Shown piece by piece: positions 12,350 to 23,750 of a DNA stretch of 64,000 nucleotides (its first letter is position 1; the number at the start of each line of letters is the position of its first letter). The notes below the pieces were generated by a model. The model saw only the letters and a list, made by a program, of their open reading frames with translations, ran no database searches and had not been told where the DNA came from. Origin of the DNA: Sorghum bicolor (lineage: Eukaryota; Streptophyta; Magnoliopsida; Poales; Poaceae); contig NC_012873.2 in the NCBI RefSeq assembly GCF_000003195.3, positions 16,667,202-16,731,201 on the forward strand, in the 5' to 3' direction. The position numbers and the translations under genes are program-made.

Positions 12350-12669
12350 TGTTGGTATAAATTAACTACACCCTAATAATGATTATAATCAGATTATCCG
12401 CAACCGCACAGATATATATTGATCAGCACTTCACCAAGATCAACCCAGTTTTAATATCAAAGGGGGGTACAATCTATCTAGAAAACTATTGAGAATGAGG
12501 AAATAGGTAATGTACTCTAGTTCTAATAACTGGTAAACTTTGTATAATATCGTCTTATCGGGCAAGTAACCCGAATAGGAGAAGAAATAGAGTAATCTCC
12601 TATCAGGCACCTATAAGCCTATCGATCCTATCAATGGGAAGTGGACTATAGAGGAATCAACGTAGCTAT
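12350..12669 (-). repeat. LTR of element G, left piece
   Basis: 320 bp starting TGTTGG. Its last five bases GCTAT (12665-12669) are the target site duplicated by insertion of copia element E; the right piece starts after the second GCTAT at 55281-55285. Confidence 0.75.
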
Positions 12670-13922
12670 TGGTGGATTATGAGGACGCTACGCTAGCTAG
12701 GAAACAAAAATTTCAACCTCATAAACAAGGATCAACTGCAAGTTATAGATCACGGGATTACCACTAGACGCGCAGATGCAGCGGAAGCGACTCGGTGTAG
12801 TTGTGCACATAATAGCAGTGCCGTGCAGTTGCGTGGTCGTCCACCATACCAATCCCTCTCCCATGGTTCGTCCTTGTGCTCTAGATGTAGTACCTCTGAG
12901 GTATCCCACACGTGCCGGGAAGAAGCGTTGCGCCTCCGGACTACAAGGTCCACGAGGAGCAAAAGGCGCGAGCGTGGGTGAGCGGCGGTGGCTGCCTGAT
13001 GGCGTGGGATTAACCCTAGCCACGCCCCTCCCTCTCTTATATAGGCATCCTCCAATTAGCCTCGAGTCAAGGGTCCAATTAGAAACCCTAAGCCTTGTCT
13101 AATTCGGGTCCAACCCGAATTAGGTTTCTAGCCCCTTAAGCGTGCGACCCTATGGGTTCATGTGCATATAGACATGGGCTGAGTACTCCTACTCGCCCAA
13201 TAGTTGACAGCGGCCTCTAGCAAGGCATGACAACTTCTATGCGTACACAAAGATCATATCAGACAAACCACTACATACATATACATGTTATTCCCTTGCC
13301 CCACGATATTTGGTCCAACTCGTGGGTTAACACTTAACCTAAGCATGGCCATGCATTTGTTGATCCAATCACTTGAGTGATCTAGTGATATCTCTCTCAC
13401 ATAGAGAGGGGCAAGTTCCATTTTGATCATCTATGTCTCACAGCATGTTCCCTCACAAACTCAAAGACCAACTTTATAACTACCCTGTAACGAAGTAGCG
13501 TTTAATAGTCCCTAAGTAGGTCGTTTCACATCTTGAGAACATACGACAATCTCAGGCCTAAGGACATAAAGTACATGATGTATAAAGAGATTATAAGAAC
13601 ATCTCATGTTGGGTCAGTCCAGCCCCATGTCATACATGTGCCCACATTATTAGTTTGACATCTCTATGTCTATGACTTGTGAAACAAAGTCATCAACTAA
13701 TACATGTGCTAATCTAATGTTCATGTGTATCCTCACATGAACTCTGATCAGGGACAACTTTAGAATAACCATACAAGTAAAAGAGTTTCACAAACAATTC
13801 ACATAATTGTTAATCAATACAAGTTTGTCTATAATGGATATTCACTGAACTCATAATATATGTCATGGATACAATCATAATATCATCATCTCTATGATTA
13901 CTTCTAGGGCATATTCCCAATA
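12670..13922 (-). repeat. 3' LTR of copia element E
   Basis: 1253 bp. It aligns along its full length with the right LTR (54026-55280), with scattered substitutions and a few small indels. A TTATATA box (13037-13043, minus-strand TATATAA) marks the promoter. Confidence 0.88.
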
Positions 13923-14045
13923 GTCTCCCACTTGCACTAGAGTTAATCTCTAAGATATCTAATACCCATAGACCTCAAGTGTGCCTCATGCTTAGGCTGT
14001 GGAAGAGCCTTTGTCAAAGGATCTACAATATTCAAATCTGTATGT
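13923..14045 (-). pseudogene. End of copia E RNase H / pol and polypurine tract
   Basis: On the minus strand this reads NIVDPLTKALPQPKHEAHLR and on to a stop, the typical last residues of a copia polyprotein. A purine-rich tract and the 3' LTR follow. The upstream part of the same frame is at 40993-42213; the two were separated by element C, whose duplication TATGT is at 14041-14045 and 40988-40992. Confidence 0.8.
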
Positions 14046-15257
14046 TGTTGATATTTGGGAACGCAATAAGGAATTGATCCGCAAGCGCACGGATATCGGT
14101 GAGCACTTCACCCGGGAAATTATCTAGAGTATCGTATTTATTTTTTTACCACTAGGAGAAAGAGTGCATCTGACTAACCGGTCTATTACTACTAACCTTT
14201 AGGCACAAAGAATGTCTTTCGATGTGAGTGATAAATAGAGAAGACTACAACCGTAGTCTCCTTCTAACCTTGGTAAGGATGATCTACTGTTCTAATGGGG
14301 AGGCTAACGGAATCTAGACAACACAAAGGATGTTCGACCCGCACCTATAAACCCTATCCGTCCTGCTAACGAGATGTGATCTGCAAAGGTAATTCGGAAT
14401 TGTCATGTTCCTCACTACTACCACGGTCCAGCTAGTCAGGGAATATGTATGAGTACCCCAGCCTAAACACCACGTTTACACCAGCAATGATTACTCTAAA
14501 CTCTACGCGAAGAGATTAAAGTAAACTCATAAACCATAAGAACAATAAAACAAGAACTTACTAGAATTTAGAAGTTGAATTACTAAAGAATCCTAGGAGC
14601 AAGTTTCGGGTTAGGAGAACTTGATCCCGCAGGTACAAGCTTGGAGTAGACACCGACAGGCCGGGCTTCCTCCAATCTACACCTCCACTCTATCTCTCTC
14701 AATCTAGTAGAAACTAGAAGATCTATTTCTACCTTACATTGGTTGCTAAGCCTAAAAAGAAATATTAATTAGAGAAGAGGTTTTCCTTCGAGGGCACCCC
14801 TCAGTCTCTATGATAATTTCTTCATGTCTTCTCCAGGGGCCAAGGGGTCTCCTTATATAGTCCTCCCCTTCTATGCGTTTTTGGGTCGATAGACGAGGTG
14901 GTACTATGTTTTTCTTGATCCAATAGGTCGGTGGAATATCTCGAGCGAAGAGAGTCCTGAAAACAATCCAGCAGGGGGCGGGCGCCCTGGGCCTGGCCCC
15001 TTTCGGCCTCCGTCTTCTTCCCGTGGCTTCTGGAGTCTTCTAGATGGTGGAAAATCACGCGGTGCGTTGATATCTCTTTGTAATCCCGACATGTGGGCCT
15101 TTCTTCCTTATTTCCTGATAACCCCCTACAGAAACAGATAAACAACAAAACTCGTGGAATTCTGTCAGATCAAACCCTAATTCTAGGTGTTGGTTGCATA
15201 TTGGTCCTTTCTCTTGTTTATTTGATAATTATAATTGATACTTAAGAACCGTCAACA
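14046..15257 (-). repeat. 3' LTR of element C
   Basis: 1212 bp. A minus-strand TATATAAG box lies at 14853-14859, and one GGGCGGGCGCCC box at about 14975-14986 upstream of it. The 5' LTR of the same element has this box twice, giving it about 22 extra bases. Confidence 0.9.
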
Positions 15258-16575
15258 AATTCCCCCATACTTAGGCTTTTACTCGTCCTCGAGAAAAGGA
15301 TTGTTAAGAACAATATCTGGGGTAAAACATTTAAAACATTCTCTTTATATTTGCAGGGTGTTAAAAAAATCACTGTGTACCATAGTCAGGGATGTTTATG
15401 GTTAAGAGTAAAGATCCTTTCTTCTCAATCCTGCCACTTGGAGTTTTTGTATATTTTTTTGAAAGAAAGTTAGCATACCTTTTTATCCTCATAGGTTCTT
15501 CTCAGATCACTCATTATCTTTTATATATATATCTCACTGAGTTTGTTTTAATTTTGCAAAAATTCTCAAACATACTTACTTTGCATTTATTGCCTGCTCA
15601 AAACGGGATCCGAGGAGGGGAATGTCATACTCTTAGATCAAAGACTTTGGAAATTAAAATCTTTGTCAACTCTTGCTGGCATATTGCTTATTAGAGGGAC
15701 CATGGGCTATCATTTTTTTTCTCTTTTCTCTTCTCTCTCTTTTTTTTTAAGTGGATACCGAGGTACCCCTAATTCTACTGCCGGACACTTGTCCATTTTT
15801 CTGCGAGGTTGTCGAGCACTTGCTCCTTTTTATTTCCTCGAAATATTTTTTTTTGCATAGCCCATGCCTCTAATGCAATAATACTTCGGAAGAGTGAATC
15901 TTTCTGAATAAATGTCTTGATCTTAGGAGCATGATAAATCTCTCAACAAGGGTCTAACTCATTTTGAACAAACTCAATACAGAGTAGATAGCTTTTATAA
16001 TCATAATTAATATTTTCAGTCTTATCAGGCATAAAACACTAAGGATGGTAGCTAGGATTTATTTTGAAATAAATTCCCCAAGTAGCAATGATATCAAGAA
16101 TAAGAAACTCATACTCTACCATCACATATTCCATATTGACTTAAGTGGCACAGGGTTTTAAAATGATTTTCAATAATTGCAAGTTTTTCAGGAAATATCA
16201 CAGATTGAGATTAACCATGATTAGAAATATTTTAGTCTTTTTATTTTATCATATCAGAGACAATAATCTGCATAATCCAAAATATATATATGTGTAAAGT
16301 AAAGTGCGCAGAGTGTGTACCTAAATCGTGGAGTGGTGTAGTCGGAGTGTGTTTGGCATGTCGAGGGATCTCCCGCATACTTGTTTTCTGCTTTCTTGTA
16401 CAAAAATAAAGTAGAGACACACAAGACATAATAATAATAATACTCTTTACTAATCTTGAGGCATTTATTACAAAAGACTGATAGCAAATTGATAGCAAAC
16501 TGATAATAGTAAACCTAAACCGAATTTAAAGATAAATGACTAAGATGCATTGCCTCAAGGTCTAATCTAGATAAC
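15258..16575 (-). other. 3' UTR of element C, with conserved hairpins
   Basis: This untranslated region contains, read on the minus strand from the LTR outward: a tract GTATGGGGGAATT next to the LTR; a hairpin CTTTT..CTC / GAG..AAAAG with loop GAGGAC (15276-15298); an inverted repeat GGACAAGTGTCC (15783-15794); and GAGCAAGTGCTC (15814-15825) enclosed by CGAGG/CCTCG (15804-15808 and 15836-15840). No gene is supported here. Confidence 0.7.
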
Positions 16576-17205
16576 TTAGCGGCGCTCTAATTCCTTGATC
16601 TTCTTATTGGCACTGGCAAGATCTTGCCTATGGCCTAGTATAATGGTGTTGTGGTTAGAGAGCTGCCTAGTGAGGGAGTTGATTTAGGACTGGAGGTCTA
16701 TGATAACTCTATCTAGCCTGCGAACTTCCTCATCAATATCCATTATAGTCTTGCGACGCTTGGGAGGTGTCTCAAAAGCATTGAGAGCGTGCTTCGGGGC
16801 TGCCTTTGGAGGGATGAAATGGACTTTGGCTGCTCTAATCCCTTCAAAGTAAGGCCTTTCCTCCTCCGTAGTGTAGCGAACACTGCTGATCTCGCCGCTC
16901 CGGTTGGTCTTGACTCCAACGACCCTCTCATTGGGTCTAGGTGGAAGGATCCTCGTGCCGGTTGGCACCTTGATAGTGGTCTTTGTCTTGGATGATGATC
17001 CTTTGAGGAGTAGGGGTTGTGGTGGAGCGGTGAGAACTGGTTGAGCATGGTAAGATTGGGTGGAGCTGCGTTGGAGTAATGGCATGGCTTCTAGCTGTCG
17101 CTCTGTGTTGGCCGGGACGAGAGCATGGGCATCGGGGTCTTCCACAGGCTCTATGTTGAGGTTGAAGGGGACGACTTCCCAATCATCATGGTACTTCTCG
17201 GCCAT
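16576..17205 (-). pseudogene. Accessory ORF after pol in element C (env-position gene), one nonsense codon
   Basis: 210 codons from ATG at 17205 to TAA at 16576-16578, with a TAA codon (codon 174, 16684-16686) interrupting the frame. The start MAEKYHDDWEVVPFNLNIE follows a TATA box by about 85 bases. The middle is rich in Pro, Ser and Lys with a basic patch PPKRRKTIMDID. The C-terminal part (about residues 160-209) has a coiled-coil-like spacing of Leu and Ile on both sides of the nonsense codon. There is no signal peptide or membrane segment, so it is not an envelope protein, although it occupies the Athila ORF-1 position. I do not recognise a domain. A nuclear or Gag-associated accessory role is possible but not shown. 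Confidence 0.55.
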
Positions 17206-17290
17206 TTGAGCAGCAAGGAACTAATCAAGCTCTAATTGAAGGAGAGAAGGCTTGGTGGCTTGGTGTTTGAAAACTGAGGTCAGGGGTCTG

Positions 17291-17474
17291 TTTATATAGG
17301 GGTCAAAAGGGTGCCTCTATGGGTTGTTCGGGTTGCTCCCGTCGACGTGCTTGGAAAACTTTCCATCCGAGGGATTATTCGAATTACCATAAGTGCATTT
17401 TCCATAACAGAGAAAGTCGGGACCGAGGGGGAACAGGAGTTGGGCGCCCGCCCAGTTGATCTGGGCGCCCGCCC
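17291..17474 (-). promoter_or_regulatory. Candidate internal promoter for the accessory ORF of C
   Basis: On the minus strand two copies of GGGCGGGCGCCC (17463-17474 and 17442-17453) lie about 145-165 bases upstream of TATATAAA (17291-17298). A leader follows, and then the ATG at 17205. The same GC box and a TATA box make up the U3 promoter of these LTRs, so the element seems to carry a second promoter inside its body. It lies between the pol stop and the ORF. Confidence 0.55.
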
Positions 17475-17583
17475 TCTCTCTGGCCCCTCTGTGGGCCCAC
17501 TTTTCCGGGCGCGTTTCTAGATACGAAATTATTTAGAAAAATATATATATGACCCAAAATCATCAGACTAAAAAGGTCGGGCT

Positions 17584-19569
17584 CTAATTCTCCATGGGAA
17601 GGTAAAAATGGACTACGTCTATTTCTTCAAATTCCTCATTGGGCTCTAAAAATAATTTAAGACGTTGACCATTTACCTTGAATAACGTACCTTCGTCATT
17701 TTGAAGTGTGATAGCTCCGTGGGATGATGAATTAATTACCTTGAATGGTCCTTCCCATTTGCTCCGGAGTTTTCCATGCCCGAAAAGCTTCACCCTGGAA
17801 TTAAAAAGTAATACCTTATCTCCGGGTGTGAACTCCTTCTTCTTGATTCTATTGTCATGCCACCTCTTGACTCTTTCTTTGTAGATCTTTGAATTGTGAT
17901 ATGCTTTCTCTCGCCATTCTTCCAATTCTGATAGTTGCATTCTTCTATAATCTCCAGCAACATCTACGTCCATATTCCATCTCTTTATGGCCCAGTGTGC
18001 TTTGAACTCTAGTTCAACAGGTAGATGGCAAGTCTTCCCGTACACCAATTGGTATGGAGACATTCCAATTGGGGTCTTGTATGCTATCCGGTATGCCCAG
18101 AGTGCATCAGGTAACTTGTCTTTCCACGCCGTTCCCATTTCATTTACTGTCTTCTGAAGAATATTCTTGATTTGTTTGTTGGAAGTCTCTGCTTGGCCAC
18201 TTGTCTGAGAATGATAAGGGGTAGCGACGTTGTGACGGATTCCATGTCTTGATAGATATTGCTTGAAGCGTTTGTCGATGAAGTGTGCTCCTCCATCACT
18301 TATCACTACTCTGGGGACCCCAAATCTTGGAAATATAATTTCTTCGAACATCCTCTTTGAACTGACATTGTCGGCATGTTTGCAAGGTAATGCCTCTACC
18401 CATTTGGAGACATAGTCAACCGCCACCAAGATGTACTCGCACTTCTTTGATGGAGGAAATGGACCCATATATTCTATTCCCCAGACATCAAAGAGCTCAA
18501 TCTGAAGGTTGTTGGTGAGTGGCATTGCATCCCTTGTATTTATGTTTCCGTGCCTTTGACATGGCCCACATCTTCTGATATATTGCTTCGTGTCTTCATA
18601 CATTGTAGGCCAGTAGAATCCACACTGCCAGATCTTTGAATGTGTACGGAATGCTCCATAGTGACCTCCATATGGTGATGAATGACATCTGTCGATGATC
18701 TTCCATCCTTCCTTAGTGGTCACACATCTCCTAAGTAAGCCATCAGAACATACCCGGAAGAGGTATGGCTCATCCCATATATGTGAACGACTTTCTTGAA
18801 TAAGCTTATTCTTGTTTGCTCCTGGTGGTACATACCCTGAAACCATAAAATTAACAATATCTGCATACCAGGGGTCAGACCTGTTAATCCCGTAGAGCAT
18901 GTCGTCCCGGAGTGAATCATTGATGGGGGTTTCCTGTGGACTCTTAAAATACATTCTAGACAAGCGATCAGCAACAGAATTTTCTACTCCCTTTTTATCT
19001 TTTATTTCTAAGTCAAATTCTTGGAGTAATAAGATCCATCTAATCAGGCGAGGTTTAGCATCTGTTTTAGTGCGCAAATATTTTAGTGCAGCATGATCAG
19101 TGTAAACAATTATTTTAGCTCCAACTAAATAAGATCTAAATTTATCAATGGCAAAGACAACAGCCAGAAGCTCTTTTTCAGTGGTTGCATAGTTAAGTTG
19201 AGCTTCTGTCAAAGTTTGACTGGCATAAGCAATTGCATGATGCTTTTTATTTTTAGTTTGTCCCAATACTACCCCCACAGCATAATCACTTGCATCACAC
19301 ATAATTTCAAAAGGCAACGACCAATCAGGGGGTTGAATGTTTGGTGCAGAGATGAGTGCTTTCTTTAATAAATTGAAAGATGTTAAACATGCATCATCAA
19401 ATTCGAAAGGAGCATCCTTGGCTAGCAAAAGAGTAAGTGGTCTAGCCATAAATGAAAAATCTTTTATGAATCTACGATAAAAACCAGCATGGCCAAGAAA
19501 GCTTCGAATTCCTTTTATATTCACAAGTGGAGGCAGTTGTTCAATTACTTCAATTTTAGCTTTGTCTAC
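17584..19569 (-). pseudogene. Element C pol, 3' part: RT end, RNase H, integrase (Athila type)
   Basis: This is the second half of the gag-pol frame, ending at the stop at 17584. It begins inside reverse transcriptase ([19 protein letters not shown]). RNase H follows ([45 protein letters not shown]). The integrase has its HHCC finger (H..H, then CGPCQRHG) and catalytic region: second Asp in [10 protein letters not shown] and Glu in GQAETSNKQ. The first catalytic Asp is replaced by Glu ([10 protein letters not shown], where relatives have GIDYMGPF), which should cripple strand transfer. The usual GPFKV and [13 protein letters not shown] tail motifs are present. The upstream half is at 28925-31329, displaced by solo LTR A; the shared TCTAC is the duplication. 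Confidence 0.9.
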
Positions 19570-20479
19570 TGTTGGGTATTCTTAACATCATTACCAAAAG
19601 TAGACTAAGTTCTCTAAATCTAGTAACGGTGCCAAAAATGCCAAACCTATCCCTCACACCACTTAAGCCAAGTTGTCATCCCCAGCATGATATAAGAGAC
19701 GCGGTATTGAAATATGCAATTGCTCTTCTAAATAAATAATGAATGGGATCTGCAAGCGCACAGATTAATACCGATGCAGCATTTTAACCGGGAAGTATTC
19801 CAGGTATCGTTATTTATATTTTTACCACTGGGAAGGGATTAGCAATCATCACTATTGATTACAGAATAGAATATGAGATTGAGCATCTATCATTGCATGT
19901 ATAATTGAGAACATTATATCTAACTCATCATACAGGGATAAGTGTCACATAAAAGATATATGAAATAATAATAGTGACAAGGATAACTAATCTGATCTAG
20001 CCACATAATAAATATGATAAGCACCTCAATTAGATACTCTAGAGAGTCATTAGCATGGTATTAGAACGAACTACAAGAATATTCCCTAAGTTATTCTTAA
20101 CTATATAGTCTAGCATTATCATAGTTAGTGCAAGCATACTTAGCAATCATTGTGAGACAAGACTACACCCATGCATAGTGATATTAGCAAGGAATATGAG
20201 AAACATAGCAATCACTCCCCTGTAATAATGTTGCTCTGCCAGCCCAATACACGAGAGGGGGACTATATAAGAATCAATGAAGCTGTCACTATCACGAACC
20301 ACCCCACGATCTAGCATATTGGGTACAATCGCAGATAAATACGGTATAAACACCACGCCTACACAATATCTATCATTTACCCATGGATCCGATGGATAAA
20401 CGCTATACGATCCTAAGCATGTATATAGATCGAATCTAACTAAGCCAAGTACATAACTATGATAAACTAAGAACAATAT

Positions 20480-21555
20480 TGTTGGGTATTCTTAACATCA
20501 TTACCAAAAGTAGACTAAGTTCTAAATCTAGCAACGGTGCCAAAAATGCCAAACCTATCCCTCACACCACTTAAGCCAAGTTGTCATCCCCAGCATGACA
20601 TGAGAGACGCGGTATTGAAATATGCAATTGCTCTTCTAAATAAATAATGAATGGGATCTGCAAGCGCACAGATTAATACCGATGTAGCATTTTAACCGGG
20701 AAGTATTCCAGGTATCGTTATTTATATTTTTACCACTGGGAAGGGATTAATCAATCATCACTATTGATTACAGAATAGAATATGAGATTGAGCATCTATC
20801 ATTGCATGTATAATTGAGAACATTATATCTAACTCTTCATACAGGGATAAGTGTCACATAATAGATATATGAAATGATAATAGTGACAAGGATAACTAAT
20901 CTGATCTAACCACATAATAAATATGATAAGCACCTCAATTAGATACTCTAGAAAGTCATTAGCATGGTATTAGAACGAACTACAAGAATATTCCCTAAGT
21001 TATTCTTAACTATATAGTCTAGCATATCATAGTTAGTGCAAGCATACTTAGCAATCATTGCGAGACAAGACTACGCCCATGCATAGTGATATTAGCAAGG
21101 AATATGAGAAACATAGCAATCACTCCCCTGTAATAATGTTGCTCTGCCAGCCCAATACACGAGAGGGGGACTATATAAGAATCAATGAAGCTGTCACTAT
21201 CACGAACTACCCCACGATCTGGCATATTGGGTACAATCGCAGATAAATACGGTATAAGCACCACGCCTACACAATATCTATCATTTACCCATGGATCCGA
21301 TTCGCCTCCGCTTCGGTCTCGTGGCTTCTGGAGTCTTCTAGATGTAAGATAATTGCGCAGCACGTTAATATCTTTACGTAATCCTGACATGTGGGCCTTT
21401 CTTCCATATTTCCTGATAACCCCCTGTAGAAATAGACAAACACCAAAACTCGTGGAATTCTGTCAGATAAAACCCTAAGTCTAGATCTTGATTTCATTTG
21501 GATCCTTTTCTTTATTTATTTGATAATTAAATTTGATACTTAAGGACCGTCAACA
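20480..21555 (-). repeat. 3' LTR of element B with 570-bp internal deletion
   Basis: 1076 bp against 1645 in the 5' copy. The missing part corresponds to 27368-27937 of the 5' LTR. The junction at about 21299 falls in CCGAT, which is present at both ends of the lost segment, so the deletion probably arose through short-repeat pairing. It removed the TATA region and GC boxes. Confidence 0.88.
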
Positions 21556-23750
21556 AACTCCCCCAAGCTTACCTCTTGCTCGTCCCTGAGCAAGGATAGA
21601 CTCAGCTATGGATCAGAAGTTGCTGCAATATCTTTAAAAATTTGACGGTACACATGCTCTTAAATAAGATCTCATCTCTGAGTTAGAGTAAACTGTCAAG
21701 ACTTAAAACTTACTTACTTTACCTTCACTATGGGACTTGTAACTGTCACTTCTGTCTTGAGTGGTTAAAAGATAGAACAGTCTAGCCAAGTGCCATGTCT
21801 CTTATTCTTGATCAGCTATAGCTCTGGGATTTTTGCAGATTTTCAAATAAAACTCAGAATTCCTTGTATGATTCTCTCAGGTCTCTCTTTTGTGGTATTT
21901 TTGGATCCTTACCAAGGCATTGATGGTATATGCCTTCTCTCAAGATATGTGGTATTTGTGGTATGAGGCATAGTAACATTGCCTTCTCTCTCATCCTACT
22001 CTAATAAGGCTTTAATATCTGGAGCTCATAGGTGGGAGATAAAATATACATACTTACAAGACATGTATTGCATAGTCAAACCATGGATCCAAAGTAACAA
22101 GTCAATAAGTTTAATCAAGATGTGCATGTGTGGCGAATGAATGGTATATGGTGATGATGGTGATAACAATGGTGAAAACAATGGTGAAAACAATGGTGGT
22201 GAAAGTCTAATTCTACTTTGCTCTTCTGAGGGGATACATATCTTCCTTGCTTTTGAAACTTTATGAGGAGAATGAGATGCTCTTCTTTTTCTTTTCTCTC
22301 AGGTGGGTATCTTGCACCCCTAATTCTACTGTCGGACACTTGTCCATTTTTACCTCTCGTCTCACTTTTTCTTTTCTTTCGAGGTTCCGAGCACTTGCTC
22401 CTTTTTATTTCCTCGTATTATTTTCTTCTTCTTCTTCTTTTTTTTTAGAGCACTCATCTCTTGAGATAATATTGCAAGTGGTAGTAACAAGATAACTTGA
22501 GCATTTATTTCACAAGGGGAAAACAGAAATATTTTTGGTTATTCTCTCCCGGATTAGGAGTAGAATATTTTTAGGTGGTTCTGGAGATGGAAATGAGTGG
22601 ATGTATGTGGATGGTACTTCCGGAGTAGAAGTAGCATATATGAGTGAACGTGCAAGTGAAATCTTGATTTAACCACATGACAAGCTCCTAAGGGTCTACA
22701 CAGCTTGACCATACTCAATGCTCATAAGCAGTAAATAGTAAATGTGTGGCTCAAAGTTTAGCAAGCATGTATATATGGCTGTGGTAGGAATTTAAGCTCT
22801 CATCATACAGGAACTCATCATGCAATATTTTAAAGATTTTCAAAGATAAATTCTCCAGAATTCTAGCATCTCTAGGAACAGATAAACAGCAGCTCAACCT
22901 TCCTATATCGTATCCGTTAACAACTTAGACTTCAGATCAAGTTTTCATCCCACAAGTTTAGGTCTAGGGCAAGCTTTAAATTATAACAGTTATGTCTAAA
23001 CTTGAGAGAGAACTTAAAATGTGCAAATTAGGCAGAGCAACTATTCATCATATCCATGCTTAAGTTTTATTAGATACAGATTAGCATAGCCACTTTATTT
23101 ATTAATTAAACACACTAAGTAATATATATATATATATAAGCATAAAATCTTTATTTGGTTTTCCCATAGTTTATGTGTATTAATATTCTAAAATAATATA
23201 AATATAAAGATAGATAGATAGAAATACTTATCGAGATAAATGGGGGTGCTCTCCCCCAAGCTGAATTTTGACGTAATTTCTCTTGATGTAGCTAGCAAGT
23301 GGCAGAGGTGTATTTGAAAGCAGCATTCTGACAGCGATTAGAATGTCCTCCGTCTGCTAGTCTTCTTGATTCTTAAATTATGTGGAGCTCAAATAGACAA
23401 CAAAGCTTGTGGAACTGATTAAGTGTTAGCATAAATATCTAGCCTTTATCATCTTGAGACTCCTTAATAATTATTACTTTCTGTTTTTATATTTTTATTT
23501 TATAAAGCAGAAAAAATATTTATTTTATTTTTATGCCACCACAGTGAATGTACGTATGGGTTTTATGCCATTCGTCTATCACATGGGGCTTACTATTTTT
23601 CACATTTTTATTTTCTTTTTAAGACAGTATGAGCATGTTTAACTAAGTAAACTATTTAAAATAACTGAAAGGGAAAGGGTAACTACCAAGTTTACCTCTT
23701 GGCAAGGCGTTCGGTGTTTTTAAGTCCTCGGAACGGGACTCTCCAATTTC
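21556..23750 (-). other. 3' UTR of element B
   Basis: Not coding. On the minus strand it holds a hairpin CTTGCTC/GAGCAAG with loop AGGGAC (21575-21594) next to the AGCTTGGGGGAG tract (21557-21570), GGACAAGTGTCC (22334-22345), and GAGCAAGTGCTC (22389-22400) inside CGAGG/CCTCG (22380-22384, 22411-22415). There is a GATGGTGATAACAATGGTGA-type short repeat at 22150-22200, a (TA)n run near 23125-23140, a second CTCCCCCAAGCT tract near 23251-23262, and a CCAAG/CTTGG hairpin with AGGTAAA loop (23686-23702) close to the gag stop. Confidence 0.7.

Noticed and set aside
16576..17205. Envelope protein in element C because of its position after pol
   Set aside because: No signal peptide, no hydrophobic membrane segment and no cleavage site; the sequence is polar with a coiled-coil-like end.
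22150..22200. Short tandem GGTGATGATGGTGA / GGTGAAAACAAT units, considered as a CRISPR-like or regulatory array
   Set aside because: Units are imperfect, without spacers, and sit in the B 3' UTR; this is an ordinary microsatellite-like run.
23125..23140. (TA)n runs here and near 37502-37513
   Set aside because: Simple sequence at homologous sites of B and D; no further structure.
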